Shown here: positions 35,401 to 44,111 of the stretch, piece by piece | Layout: the number at the start of each line of letters is the position of its first letter | Numbering within the stretch: the stretch's first letter is position 1 | NCBI RefSeq assembly: GCF_000797465.1 | Contig: NZ_JSWG01000009.1 | Span: 558,001-622,000, forward strand | Length of the DNA: 64,000 nucleotides | DNA from: Psychroserpens jangbogonensis | GTDB taxonomy: Bacteria > Bacteroidota > Bacteroidia > Flavobacteriales > Flavobacteriaceae | Direction: 5' to 3' | Translations under genes and position numbers: made by a program | Notes under the pieces: model-generated | Databases searched by the model: none | What the model saw: only the letters and a program-made list of their open reading frames with translations | Told to the model about the DNA's origin: nothing

Positions 35401-35925
35401 TATACAGGACAAAAGATTACTGGTGGTCAAACTAAGACCGTTCAATTAAATGAAAGCTCAATTCCAACTTATGTGAGAGCTGGTTCTTTTATCCCGATGG
35501 CTAAACCCATGCAATCAACTTCAGAATATACAGATGACGATTTAGAGGTTCACTATTATTTTGATAAATCAGCTCCCGATAATGAAGAAGAATTCTATAC
35601 AGATGAAGGAAATGTAACTGACGCCATACAAAAACAGGCCTACGAAATTTTAGAATTTGAATCCATACTAAAAGGAATAAATCTTCAATTTGAATTCGAA
35701 TTTGAACATGAGTTTAAGCAAAGAATTGGTGATATAATTACTATAGTTTCTGGTGAGAAATCGATTGATTTGGTGGTTCACAATATTCAAAAAGAACCGA
35801 AATACATAAAAGTAAACGGAAAGCGAGTCACTACGAATTGGGATTCTAAATCAAAAAAGGCTGTAGTGTCTTTTGTTGTAAAACCATCTAAAAAAACAAA
35901 AATTAAAATAAAACTAAAAAGATAA
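32416..35925 (+). CDS. Carbohydrate-binding / esterase / GH31 alpha-glucosidase fusion
   Basis: The 1169-residue exported protein joins three units. After a signal peptide (MKVFTFILSFLFGFNLMA), residues about 20-118 look like a starch/glycogen-binding beta-sandwich (ASIYISGSFEDWTGG, FKFTQGTW). Residues about 125-385 form an esterase-D-like alpha/beta hydrolase (RRIWLYLPPDY, YMHDGQNLFD) with nucleophile S265 in GSSMGG and a likely catalytic His365 in PEGEHNEKFW. From about 400 onward is GH31: N-terminal sandwich (LYGGGARALGMNRRG), TIM barrel with nucleophile D767 in GIWGDLGEPE and acid/base D835 in WSGDV, and C-terminal beta domains. GH31 should remove glucose from oligosaccharide ends; the esterase could deacylate decorated glucans. 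It is within the operon (3 nt and 6 nt gaps). Confidence 0.9.
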   Translation: MKVFTFILSFLFGFNLMAQVTIVVDELPDETPKDASIYISGSFEDWTGGQDQYKLEQKDGTYQITFPISENLLFKFTQGTWQSAECNNNGEAIDNRNYVFDKANDTLHVKIAGWSNSFDIEKASTASNNVSFISENFEMPELNRNRRIWLYLPPDYHSSNKSYPVVYMHDGQNLFDNKTSYSGEWRADETMNRLFRDKNLKLIIVGIDNGGDKRLDEYSPWINDKYGGGEGKAYVEFITNTLKPYIDHNYNTLTDKANTAIVGSSMGGLISHYAALEYPNVFGKGAVFSPSFWFAPDEVFKFSKDNAKNSDSKLYFLAGGQEGINAGFEEINNTENDLNLMVSLLKSEGFTAKNIQSKVVPEGEHNEKFWKEEFEEAILWLFPDAVNKRQFVSAKQNNAQLEVQVSDGSYTIQFYSKDIVETTFIPTGETVLNTSHAVILSPSKIETSFKDNTEGLHFSSEGISVSVQKQPFKISYEYNGKPIISERNGYQKNDEFETIQFNLTKDETLYGGGARALGMNRRGNRLRLYNRAHYGYETESKLMNFTMPIVMSSNKYMLHFDNAPIGFLDLDSRGDNTVTYETISGRKTYQIIVGDTWYDIIDNYTDLTGKQSMLPRWAMGNFSSRFGYHSQEEVEMTIAKFKEEEIPVDAIILDLYWFGKELKGTMGNLEVFRDSFPDFEGMVKRLNDKGVKTITITEPFILTTSKKWDEAVEKDVLAKDSIGNPARYDFYFGNTGIVDIYKPEAEQWFWNIYKDLANMGVAGIWGDLGEPEVHPNWVQHHTGSADEVHNIYGHDWARLIHEGYKRDFPDIRPFILMRAGYSGSQRYGMVPWSGDVNRTWGGLQSQPEIALQMGMQGLGYMHSDLGGFAGANLDDELYVRWLQYGVFQPIFRPHAQEEVASEPVFRSDKAKGLAKQAIELRYKLLPYNYNLVYENNRFGKPLMRPLFFEDPNNEDLFNYSKTYLWGNNILVSPVLEAGKTEQEMYFPKDNVWFDFYTGQKITGGQTKTVQLNESSIPTYVRAGSFIPMAKPMQSTSEYTDDDLEVHYYFDKSAPDNEEEFYTDEGNVTDAIQKQAYEILEFESILKGINLQFEFEFEHEFKQRIGDIITIVSGEKSIDLVVHNIQKEPKYIKVNGKRVTTNWDSKSKKAVVSFVVKPSKKTKIKIKLKR

Positions 35926-35931
35926 AATAGA

Positions 35932-37350
35932 ATGAAAAACTATGCATTAATAGCCTGTGTTTTGTTTGCATTTATTGCTTGTAAAACAGAAAAAAAAGAA
36001 GAAGCCGAAGTCGCTATAAAGGACACAAAAGTAATATTAGATCCAATTTCCTCTTCAGATTTGGAAACTGCTGTGATTTATGAAGCTAACATTCGCCAAT
36101 ATTCACCAGAAGGGACATTTAAAGAATTCATAAAAGATATTCCTCAATTAAAAGAACTAGGCGTTAAGGTGATATGGTTAATGCCAGTATTTCCAATTTC
36201 TAAAACAAAACGAAAAGCTACAGGAGGATCAGACAGCAAATTTGCATCAGAATTCCCAGAAGAAGAACAAGGGAAATATCTAGGTAGTTATTATGCTGTT
36301 ACAGATTTCACTGAGATTAATCCAGAATTTGGTACAAAGGAAGATTTTAGAGAATTAATAGAAATGGCTCATAAAAATAGTATTTATGTCATTTTAGATT
36401 GGGTACCGAATCACACAGGTTGGGATCACGAATGGTTAAAAACAAACCCAGATTATTATACGCAAAATGAAAAGGGAGAGGTTGTTCATCCAGAAGGTAC
36501 AGATTGGACAGATGTTGCTGATTTAAATTATGAGAATCAGGACATGCGCAAAGCAATGATTGATGATATGACATATTGGATTACTGAAGAAGGAGTCGAC
36601 GGATTTAGATGCGATGTTGCAGGATCAGTACCAACAGATTTTTGGCAACAAGCCGTTCCTGAACTAAGAGGAAATAAAGACATCTTTATGCTGGCTGAAG
36701 CCTGGGAGCCAGAGTTGTTAGATGATAATTTATTTGACATGGCTTACGCATGGGATGGTCATCATTTATTGAATGGTTTAGCAAAAGGAGAGAAGACTTT
36801 GGCTGATTATGAAGCTTACATTCAAAAAATGAATAAAGATTATGCTTCTGACGATATCTTAATGAATTTTGTGACGAATCACGATGAAAATTCATGGAAT
36901 GGATCTCTAAAAGAGCGAATGGGAGACGCTTCAGAATTAATGACGGCTTTAAGTTTTATGCTAAAAGGAATGCCGCTAATCTATTCTGGTCAAGAATACG
37001 ATTTAAACCATAGATTAAAGTTTTTTGAGAAAGATTCATTCCCTAAAACAAAAGGAGATAGTTGGAAATTACTTCAAAAACTAGGGCAACTTAAAAACTT
37101 AAATTCAGCACTAAATGGTGGGAAAAACGCAGCTGCTTATGAGCGATTAGATTCTGAAAATAATATTTTAATGTTTGAACGTTCAAAGAATGGTGAAGCC
37201 ATTTTGTTTGTTGGAAATTTTTCTGATGAAGGAAATAAAATATCTATTCCAGAAGGCAATTATTTGGATTATATGGTAAATAAAAAAATAGAGTTGAAAG
37301 GAGATGCTTTTGAAATTGGTCCTTGGGAGTATAAAATTTTAGTAAAATAA
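35932..37350 (+). CDS. GH13 alpha-amylase-family lipoprotein
   Basis: The 472-residue protein has a lipoprotein signal (NYALIACVLFAFIAC, then KTEKKEE). The GH13 barrel fills the remainder without extra binding modules. Catalytic regions: DWVPNHTGW (about 157-165), GFRCDVAG with nucleophile Asp (about 224-231), LAEAWEP with acid Glu (about 254-260), and TNHDENSW (about 314-321). The short size and the WVPNHT form point to an alpha-glucosidase- or oligosaccharide-active GH13 rather than a large endo-amylase. It is probably attached to the outer membrane facing the periplasm, though surface display cannot be excluded. It sits 3 nt before the next GH13 gene. Confidence 0.9.
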   Translation: MKNYALIACVLFAFIACKTEKKEEAEVAIKDTKVILDPISSSDLETAVIYEANIRQYSPEGTFKEFIKDIPQLKELGVKVIWLMPVFPISKTKRKATGGSDSKFASEFPEEEQGKYLGSYYAVTDFTEINPEFGTKEDFRELIEMAHKNSIYVILDWVPNHTGWDHEWLKTNPDYYTQNEKGEVVHPEGTDWTDVADLNYENQDMRKAMIDDMTYWITEEGVDGFRCDVAGSVPTDFWQQAVPELRGNKDIFMLAEAWEPELLDDNLFDMAYAWDGHHLLNGLAKGEKTLADYEAYIQKMNKDYASDDILMNFVTNHDENSWNGSLKERMGDASELMTALSFMLKGMPLIYSGQEYDLNHRLKFFEKDSFPKTKGDSWKLLQKLGQLKNLNSALNGGKNAAAYERLDSENNILMFERSKNGEAILFVGNFSDEGNKISIPEGNYLDYMVNKKIELKGDAFEIGPWEYKILVK

Positions 37351-37353
37351 CGT

Positions 37354-39018
37354 ATGCAGAAGTTTCTAATTGTATTAATAATTGTTTTCACTGCTTTTTC
37401 CTGTAAAGAAAAGCATGCTGAAATTGTTGAACCTACAGAAAATGATATGCCTTTTGTTTGGGAAGGTGCTAATCTGTATTTCTTGTTAACAGATCGTTTC
37501 AATAATGGAGATACATCTAACGATGTTAATTTTGATAGAACAAAAAAGGCTGGAAAGTTAAGAGGTTTTAAAGGTGGCGATCTCAAAGGAATTACTCAAA
37601 AAGTGAAGGAAGGCTATTTTTCAGATTTAGGAATCAATGCTATTTGGATGACTCCTATTGTTGAACAAATTCATGGAGGAACTGATGAAGGTACAGGAGT
37701 GTCTTATGGCTTTCATGGGTATTGGACAAAAGATTGGACGAAAATTGATCCTAATTTTGGAACAAAAGAAGATTTACATGAGTTAGTGAAAGAAGCTCAT
37801 GCAAAAGGTATTCGTATCGTTTTGGATGCAGTAATTAATCATATAGGACCAGTTACGGAAAAAGATCCAGTTTGGCCAGATGAATGGGTAAGAACTGATA
37901 AACAATGTACATATGATAATTATGAAAACACTGTCACTTGTACATTAGTCGCTAACCTTCCAGATATTAGAACAGAAAGTAACGAAAACGTAGAGTTACC
38001 TCCTCAACTTGTTGATAAATGGAAAGCGGAAGGACGTTATGAACAAGAAGTTGCCGAATTAGACGCATTTTTTGAACGTACAGACTATCCAAGAGCGCCA
38101 CGCTTTTATATTATGAAATGGCTTACAGATTATATTACCGAATTTGGTATCGATGGCTACAGAGCAGATACTGTAAAACATATTGAAGAATATGTTTGGC
38201 AAGAATTTAAAACAGAGTGTGATTATGCATTTGATGAGTTTAAGAAGAATAATTCAGATAAAATTTTGGATAACAACAATTTTTATATTGTTGGTGAAGT
38301 CTATAATTATGGTGTGAGTACAGGTCAGATATTCGATTTTGGAGATAAAAAAGTGAATTATTTTGATCCTGAAGGTTTCCATAGCTTAATTAATTTTGAG
38401 TTTAAATGGAATTCTAAAGAGTTAGATTATGAGCCATTATTTAGTAAATATTATAATGTCTTGAATGGGGAATTAAAAGAATTTGGAACACTCAATTATT
38501 TAAGTTCACACGATGATGGAAGTCCGTTTGATGCCAATAGAGAAAAACCAATTGAAACTGCTAATAAACTATTATTATCTCCTGGTACATCACAAGTATA
38601 TTATGGTGATGAATCTGCGAGATTACTCGTGGTTAATGGAGCAAATGGTGATGCCAATTTACGTTCGTTTATGAATTGGGATGCAATTGAGAATAAAGCT
38701 GAGACTAAACAAGTTTTAACTCATTGGCAAAAATTAGGCAAATTTAGAGCGAGTCATCCTTCCATTGGAGCAGGATTGCACCAAATGATTACACAACAAC
38801 CTTATGTGTTTTATAGAAGTTTCACTAAAGATAATTATGAGGATTTAGTTGTCGTTGGTTTGAGCTTACAAAAAGGTAAAAAGACCTTAGATGTTTCAAA
38901 AGTTTTTGAAGATGGAACAATGCTTTATGATGCATATTCAAATCAAGATATTAAGGTAATTAAAGGAAAAGCTATGTTAGATTCACAATTCGACATAGTC
39001 TTACTAGAAAAAAAATAA
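37354..39018 (+). CDS. GH13 alpha-amylase-family lipoprotein
   Basis: The 554-residue protein has a lipoprotein signal (FLIVLIIVFTAFSC, then KEKHAE). The GH13 catalytic regions are DAVINHIGP (about 158-166), GYRADTVKH with nucleophile Asp (about 267-275), VGEVYNYG with acid Glu (about 312-319), and LSSHDDGSPF (about 382-391). An insertion with two Cys (QCTYDNYENTVTCT, about 188-201) before region II may form a disulfide, consistent with an extracytoplasmic location. It differs clearly from the neighbouring GH13, so this is not a recent tandem copy; the two probably act on different chain lengths or branch types. Gaps of 3 nt and 9 nt to neighbours indicate co-transcription. Confidence 0.9.
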   Translation: MQKFLIVLIIVFTAFSCKEKHAEIVEPTENDMPFVWEGANLYFLLTDRFNNGDTSNDVNFDRTKKAGKLRGFKGGDLKGITQKVKEGYFSDLGINAIWMTPIVEQIHGGTDEGTGVSYGFHGYWTKDWTKIDPNFGTKEDLHELVKEAHAKGIRIVLDAVINHIGPVTEKDPVWPDEWVRTDKQCTYDNYENTVTCTLVANLPDIRTESNENVELPPQLVDKWKAEGRYEQEVAELDAFFERTDYPRAPRFYIMKWLTDYITEFGIDGYRADTVKHIEEYVWQEFKTECDYAFDEFKKNNSDKILDNNNFYIVGEVYNYGVSTGQIFDFGDKKVNYFDPEGFHSLINFEFKWNSKELDYEPLFSKYYNVLNGELKEFGTLNYLSSHDDGSPFDANREKPIETANKLLLSPGTSQVYYGDESARLLVVNGANGDANLRSFMNWDAIENKAETKQVLTHWQKLGKFRASHPSIGAGLHQMITQQPYVFYRSFTKDNYEDLVVVGLSLQKGKKTLDVSKVFEDGTMLYDAYSNQDIKVIKGKAMLDSQFDIVLLEKK

Positions 39019-39027
39019 AGTTAAACA

Positions 39028-41145
39028 ATGAAAGCTATATTGATAGTCATATTTGCCCTTTTAATAGTGTCTTGCAACTCTTCCGAAGTAAAATCATTGG
39101 AGCTTAGTTCGCCAAACAATGCTATTAAAGTTGGTTTTAATCTTTCACAAAGTGGTAAGCCATATTATATGGTTACTAAAGAGGATAAGGTGATTATTGA
39201 CACATCATATTTAGGATTTGAATTTAAAAATGCACCTGCATTTGATAAAAACTTCATTATTAAAAACTCTGAAATAAGAACCTTCAATGAAACTTGGCAC
39301 TTGCCTTGGGGAGAACAATTAGATGTTATTAATAACTATAAAGAACTGAAAGTAGAACTTCAAGAAAAAGTATCTCCTGAACGATTTTTAAATATCGTTT
39401 TTAGAATTTATGATGATGGTGTTGGATTTAGATATGAATTTCCAGAACAAAGTAGATTAAAAGAAGTAGAGATTATTGAAGAGCAAACACAATTCAATTT
39501 AACTCAAGATTATAAAACATTTTGGATTCCAGGAGATTGGGATATTTATGAGCATTTATATACGACCTCAAGACTTTCGGAAATTGATGCTTTAAAATAT
39601 GTTGGTCATGTCAATTTAGCTCAAACCTATATCCCTGAAAATGCTGTAAATACACCTGTAACCATGGTTGGAGACGATGGTCTGCATTTAAGTTTTCATG
39701 AAGCTGCATTAGTTGATTATTCTGGTATGACTTTGAAAGTAGATACCGAAAATCTAAATCTTAAAAGTCATCTTGTTGGTTCAGAAAATACAGATTATAA
39801 AGTCAAAAGAAGCCTGCCATTCAATACACCATGGAGAACAATCCAAATTACTGATAACGCTCCAGATTTAATAAATTCCAATCTCATTTTAAACCTCAAT
39901 GAGCCTAATAAAATAGGAGATGTCTCTTGGTTTAAACCTATGAAGTATACTGGAGTTTGGTGGGAAATGCATTTAGGGAAATCATCTTGGGATTATGGAA
40001 TGGAAATGGTGGGCGGTCATTGGACAGATACCGGAAAGGCGCATGGTAGACATGGAGCAACAACCGAAAATGTAAAACGTTTTATTGATTTTTCAGCCAA
40101 AAATAATATTGGTGGCGTTTTAGTTGAAGGTTGGAATACGGGTTGGGAACATTGGATTGGTTTTGAGGACAGAGAAGGTGTTTTTGATTTTGTAACAACG
40201 TATCCAGATTATGATATAGCTGAAGTGGTTCGTTATGGAAAAGAAAAAGGGGTAGACATAATCATGCATCATGAAACATCATCTGCAACAGATACTTATG
40301 AAATACAACAAGATGCTGCTTATGCATTAATGCAGAAATATAATATGCATGCAGTAAAATCTGGTTACGTTGGAAAGATATTGCCAAAAGGGGAATATCA
40401 TCATGGGCAACATATGGTTAATAAATATAATAATGCAGCAATTAAAGCCGCTAAGTATAAAGTTGCTGTTAATGCACACGAACCTATAAAACCTACAGGA
40501 TTACGAAGAACTTATCCGAATATAATTTCTAGAGAAGGTCTTCGTGGACAAGAATTTAATGCTTGGGCTGAAGATGGTGGGAACCCTCCAGAGCATTTAC
40601 CAATTGTTGCATTTACTAGAATGTTAGCTGGACCTATAGACTACACACCAGGAATATTCAATATTAAATTTGATGAATTCAAAAAAAACAATCAAGTTAA
40701 TACTACATTGGCTCAGCAACTTGCATTGTATGTTGTAATTTATAGTCCGATACAAATGGCAGCAGATTTAGTAGAACATTATGAAGCGAATCCTGAACCA
40801 TTTCAATTTATAAAAGATGTTGGTGTAGATTGGGAAACGACTAAAGTTTTAAATGGTGAAGTGGGAGGCTATGTTACAATAGCTAGAAAAGAGCGTGAAA
40901 CTGGTAATTGGTTTTTAGGTAGTATTACTGATGAAAATGGAAGAACATTTGATGTGAATTTTGATTTTTTAGATGATAACCAAGAATACATCGCTACGGT
41001 TTATAAAGACGGAAAAGAAGCACATTGGGACAAAAACCCTTTAGATATAAAAATTGAAATTTTAACTGTTAGTAACCGCTCCAAATTAACCTTAGAGCTT
41101 GCTGAAGGTGGTGGTGTCGCGATTAGTATAATTAAAAAGGATTGA
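39028..41145 (+). CDS. GH97 alpha-glucosidase (SusB-like) lipoprotein
   Basis: GH97 enzymes remove terminal alpha-glucose (inverting, SusB type) or alpha-galactose (retaining type) and need Ca2+. The 705-residue protein has a lipoprotein signal (AILIVIFALLIVSC), an N-terminal beta-super-sandwich (about 25-290), a TIM barrel (about 300-600) and a C-terminal sheet. Glu residues at the expected catalytic places are visible: HHETSSA (about 413-419), NAHEPIKPTG (about 482-491) and REGLRGQEFNAW (about 501-512). This Glu-rich set resembles the inverting glucosidases, which fits the starch context, though the exact type is an inference. It is the last glycosidase of the plus arm. Confidence 0.92.
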   Translation: MKAILIVIFALLIVSCNSSEVKSLELSSPNNAIKVGFNLSQSGKPYYMVTKEDKVIIDTSYLGFEFKNAPAFDKNFIIKNSEIRTFNETWHLPWGEQLDVINNYKELKVELQEKVSPERFLNIVFRIYDDGVGFRYEFPEQSRLKEVEIIEEQTQFNLTQDYKTFWIPGDWDIYEHLYTTSRLSEIDALKYVGHVNLAQTYIPENAVNTPVTMVGDDGLHLSFHEAALVDYSGMTLKVDTENLNLKSHLVGSENTDYKVKRSLPFNTPWRTIQITDNAPDLINSNLILNLNEPNKIGDVSWFKPMKYTGVWWEMHLGKSSWDYGMEMVGGHWTDTGKAHGRHGATTENVKRFIDFSAKNNIGGVLVEGWNTGWEHWIGFEDREGVFDFVTTYPDYDIAEVVRYGKEKGVDIIMHHETSSATDTYEIQQDAAYALMQKYNMHAVKSGYVGKILPKGEYHHGQHMVNKYNNAAIKAAKYKVAVNAHEPIKPTGLRRTYPNIISREGLRGQEFNAWAEDGGNPPEHLPIVAFTRMLAGPIDYTPGIFNIKFDEFKKNNQVNTTLAQQLALYVVIYSPIQMAADLVEHYEANPEPFQFIKDVGVDWETTKVLNGEVGGYVTIARKERETGNWFLGSITDENGRTFDVNFDFLDDNQEYIATVYKDGKEAHWDKNPLDIKIEILTVSNRSKLTLELAEGGGVAISIIKKD

Positions 41146-41147
41146 TT

Positions 41148-41609
41148 ATGAAGAGATTTTTAATAGTAATAATTCTATTGAGCAGTTTATGCTCATTTGC
41201 TCAGGTAGGTATTGGAACGACAACACCACTTAGTACCTTGGATGTTAATGGTAATTTGTCTGTTAAACATGTTGTCCTAGTTGGTGGTGCTACTCCAACT
41301 CTTATTGACGATGGTGTATACATTTCTGTGAGTCCAGCGGCAAATGACCAAGATTTTCAATTGCCAAGTGCTAGTGCATTTCCGGGAAGAGTATACATCA
41401 TAAGAAATGTTCAAGATACAATTAATGCAGACATTGTTTTGTCTCCTGCAGATGTACTTGCTGGAGTATTGTTTTTTGCAGGTGATAGTAGTACTGGATT
41501 TCCTGGCCCAGTAAATATGGATTCTGGTCTTGGTGGAGGTCATCGTAATAAAACACTAATTTTTATTAGTGATGGTTCTAATTGGACCTATGGTATCTTA
41601 GGATTTTAA
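41148..41609 (+). CDS. Small secreted VGIGTTTP-motif protein
   Basis: From the ATG at 41148 the protein is 153 residues with a clear signal peptide (MKRFLIVIILLSSLCSFA). The mature N-terminus QVGIGTTTPLSTLDVNGNL is the motif found at the head of many Bacteroidota extracellular beta-structured proteins, often long tail-fibre-like ones; here only a short beta-rich, Gly-rich remainder follows (VVLVGGATPTLIDDGVYIS, NKTLIFISDGSNWTYGILGF). It starts 2 nt after the GH97 stop, so it is the last gene of the sugar operon. An in-frame TTG two codons earlier overlaps the GH97 stop and is not preferred. The function is unknown; a surface or matrix-binding role is only a guess. Confidence 0.7.
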   Translation: MKRFLIVIILLSSLCSFAQVGIGTTTPLSTLDVNGNLSVKHVVLVGGATPTLIDDGVYISVSPAANDQDFQLPSASAFPGRVYIIRNVQDTINADIVLSPADVLAGVLFFAGDSSTGFPGPVNMDSGLGGGHRNKTLIFISDGSNWTYGILGF

Positions 41610-41700
41610 ACCACAAAAATTTATAAAGTTAAAAAACTGTTTTCTTGTAACATTTTCACCGTAAGAATGTCTAAATAATAGCGACCAAACTATTAATTTG

Positions 41701-41708
41701 TAACTTTG
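41701..41708 (+). promoter_or_regulatory. -7 element before the GAF-domain gene
   Basis: TAACTTTG fits TAnnTTTG. A start near 41714 would lie downstream of the ATG at 41710, which favours the ATG at 41728 as the true start. No ideal TTG at -33 was seen. Confidence 0.5.
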
Positions 41709-41727
41709 TATGTTCCAAAATGTTATT

Positions 41728-44103
41728 ATGAAAGATATCAATGACAATCTAGAGTCACCTTTTAAGCTCTTAGTAAGTTTTAATAAACTATTGAAGCATT
41801 ATGAGGCTTTGGCTGAAAATGACGACGAGTTTATTGCTGCTAAAGCAAGACGAGTTTTAAAGACTGCAGATGCTTTTCCAGTATTACGAGAAGGCTTTAG
41901 TGACATTTCTGTTCTGAAAGAACGCGAAAAAGAAATTGGAATTATTCTTCAAGATTCTTTTAGTCCTGTATTGTCTAAAAATGAAATTAAAACAGCATCT
42001 GTTCCTTTTCACAATCTTATTTTTAATTCTTCAGATCGTTTCAAAAGTATTATTCAAGAAGCTGGAGATGATTTTGAACTGAAAATTAAGAATATGCCAG
42101 AAGATGATAAGTACATTATTGCTTGTACTATTGTTCTAGCATTTTGTTATGGATTCGATATGAATTTCAAACGTCCTTTTTATTATGAAATTCCAGATGC
42201 AAAAGGAATTATGCAATTCTATAAAATCTTGTATAATGCCGATTTCACTGAAATTGTACCTACTGAAAATGCACCAAAAATCACTCAAAGTGATTTCGAT
42301 GAACTTCTAGATAATTTTGAAAATATCGAATTATGGAAAGAGAAGTTCCCTAAAGATAGCTATACGTTTAAGGGGTTTGTGATTTCTAATATTTTTAATG
42401 TTACTGACGATCAGTCTATTTCAAATATTAAAACGGCTTTAATAGGTGAAGAGAAAAGACAGGATAAAGGGTTTATGGATGATTTTCATGAAATCTTTCG
42501 TTCTCTTTTAGGCTTAAAAAATATTAAAGTAGGGTTTTCAATTTACAATGAAGGAGAGGATAGATTCGAACGTGTTTATGGAGCTGAAATGAATAGCTTT
42601 TTGCTACATGATTTAGAATCTAACTCATGTTCAGGAACCTTATGTAGTATGTCATATAAAACCTTGCTCAAAGACAAGAGTTTCTATAGCATATCAGATG
42701 TCGACAAATATTATGAATTGTCTAAAGGTAAGGCACCTCAATATAAAACACTAAAAGAACAAAATATAAAAAGTGCGATTTTAGCGCCTATTGCTAATGA
42801 AAAAGGATTAATGGGAATTCTTGAAATTGTTTCAGAAGAACCAAAAGTCCTTAATAGCATTAATGCGAATAAGCTAAATGATGTGATGCCGTTTATTGTA
42901 TCTGCTGTTGAGCGTTCTAAGAAAGAGGAAGAAAACTTAATTGAAGCCATTATTCAAACCGAATGTACTTCTATACACCCAAGTGTGCATTGGAAGTTTG
43001 AAAAAGAAGCGAAAAACTTTATTAAAGACCAGCTTAATGGTAAAGAACCAAGTTTTAATAAAATTGCCTTCGAAAATATTTATCCTTTATATGGTCAAAT
43101 AGATATTAAAGGGTCTTCAGAAGCTAGAAATTCTGCAACCAGAGAAGATTTAACGATTCAGTTAAATTCTATAAAATCTATTGTGGAAAGTGCATTTCAA
43201 ATAGAAAATTTGCCAATTTATGAGCAGTTCCTATATCAGATAAACAATTATTTAGAAGGATTAGAAGCCCATTTTCAGGTGGATAGTGAACAACAAATAT
43301 CAGCATTTATAAAACATGATATTGACCCTGTTTTACAACATCTACAATCTATAGATTCTTTAAAAGGTCAATTAGATTCTTATTTTAATAGTATCGATGA
43401 TAAAGTTGAGGTGCTATACCACCATAGAAGAAACTACGATGATACTATTGCGTTAATTAATAAAGAAATGGCTGCGCTTTTAGATAAAAAGCAAGTAGAA
43501 GCTCAAGCAATGTATCCTCATTATTTTGAACGCTTTAAAACTGATGGAGTTGAACATAACATGTACATTGGTGAGTCCATAACCAAAGATGATAGTTTCA
43601 ATCCTATTTATTTATATAACTTAAGATTGTGGCAATTACAAGTAATGGTTGAAATGGAAAACACATTTTATTTAATGCAATCTGACTTTCCAGTAAAACT
43701 AGATGTTGCCTCAATGATTTTGGTGTTTAATCAACCACTATCAATAAGTTTTAGAATGGACGAAAAACAATTTGATGTTGATGGGACTTATAATGCCAGG
43801 TACGAAATTGTTAAAAAGCGAGTTGATAAAGCTTACATAAAAGGGACTACTGAAAGAGTTACTCAAAAAGGTAAAATAAGCATCGTATATTCTCAAAAAC
43901 AAGATGAAATTGAATATATGAGATATATCAAATTCTTGCAATCTAAGAAATATTTAGATGATGATATGGAAATCGTTGAGTTACAAGATTTACAGGCTGT
44001 TACTGGATTGAAAGCGATAAGAGTAAGCGTGTTGTATCATAAAGAAAACAACGATAAAGAGTTTTACACGTACGATGATTTAATGAAAGAGATTAATATA
44101 TAG
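41728..44103 (+). CDS. Large GAF-domain protein of unknown output
   Basis: From the ATG at 41728 the protein has 791 residues, with no signal peptide or membrane segment. One GAF domain is recognisable at about 250-410 (FHEIFRSLLGLKNIKVGFSI, ILAPIANEKGLMGILEIVS). The N-terminal 245 residues and the C-terminal 380 residues are mostly helical with no family I recognise, and no kinase, cyclase, GGDEF or DNA-binding output is visible. The promoter-like TAACTTTG overlapping the region before 41710 supports the shorter start. The gene converges on the HD-PycTM gene. A cytoplasmic sensor or scaffold is likely; the ligand is unknown. Confidence 0.7.
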   Translation: MKDINDNLESPFKLLVSFNKLLKHYEALAENDDEFIAAKARRVLKTADAFPVLREGFSDISVLKEREKEIGIILQDSFSPVLSKNEIKTASVPFHNLIFNSSDRFKSIIQEAGDDFELKIKNMPEDDKYIIACTIVLAFCYGFDMNFKRPFYYEIPDAKGIMQFYKILYNADFTEIVPTENAPKITQSDFDELLDNFENIELWKEKFPKDSYTFKGFVISNIFNVTDDQSISNIKTALIGEEKRQDKGFMDDFHEIFRSLLGLKNIKVGFSIYNEGEDRFERVYGAEMNSFLLHDLESNSCSGTLCSMSYKTLLKDKSFYSISDVDKYYELSKGKAPQYKTLKEQNIKSAILAPIANEKGLMGILEIVSEEPKVLNSINANKLNDVMPFIVSAVERSKKEEENLIEAIIQTECTSIHPSVHWKFEKEAKNFIKDQLNGKEPSFNKIAFENIYPLYGQIDIKGSSEARNSATREDLTIQLNSIKSIVESAFQIENLPIYEQFLYQINNYLEGLEAHFQVDSEQQISAFIKHDIDPVLQHLQSIDSLKGQLDSYFNSIDDKVEVLYHHRRNYDDTIALINKEMAALLDKKQVEAQAMYPHYFERFKTDGVEHNMYIGESITKDDSFNPIYLYNLRLWQLQVMVEMENTFYLMQSDFPVKLDVASMILVFNQPLSISFRMDEKQFDVDGTYNARYEIVKKRVDKAYIKGTTERVTQKGKISIVYSQKQDEIEYMRYIKFLQSKKYLDDDMEIVELQDLQAVTGLKAIRVSVLYHKENNDKEFYTYDDLMKEINI

Positions 44104-44111
44104 AACTTATA

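Noticed and set aside
37269-37586. A 105-codon minus-strand frame across the junction of two GH13 genes
   Set aside because: It overlaps two well-supported plus-strand GH13 genes and has no recognisable protein features.
35932-39018. Recent tandem duplication of GH13 genes
   Set aside because: The two lipoprotein GH13s differ in length, insertions and catalytic-region sequence (DWVPNHTGW versus DAVINHIGP), so they are old paralogues, not a recent copy.
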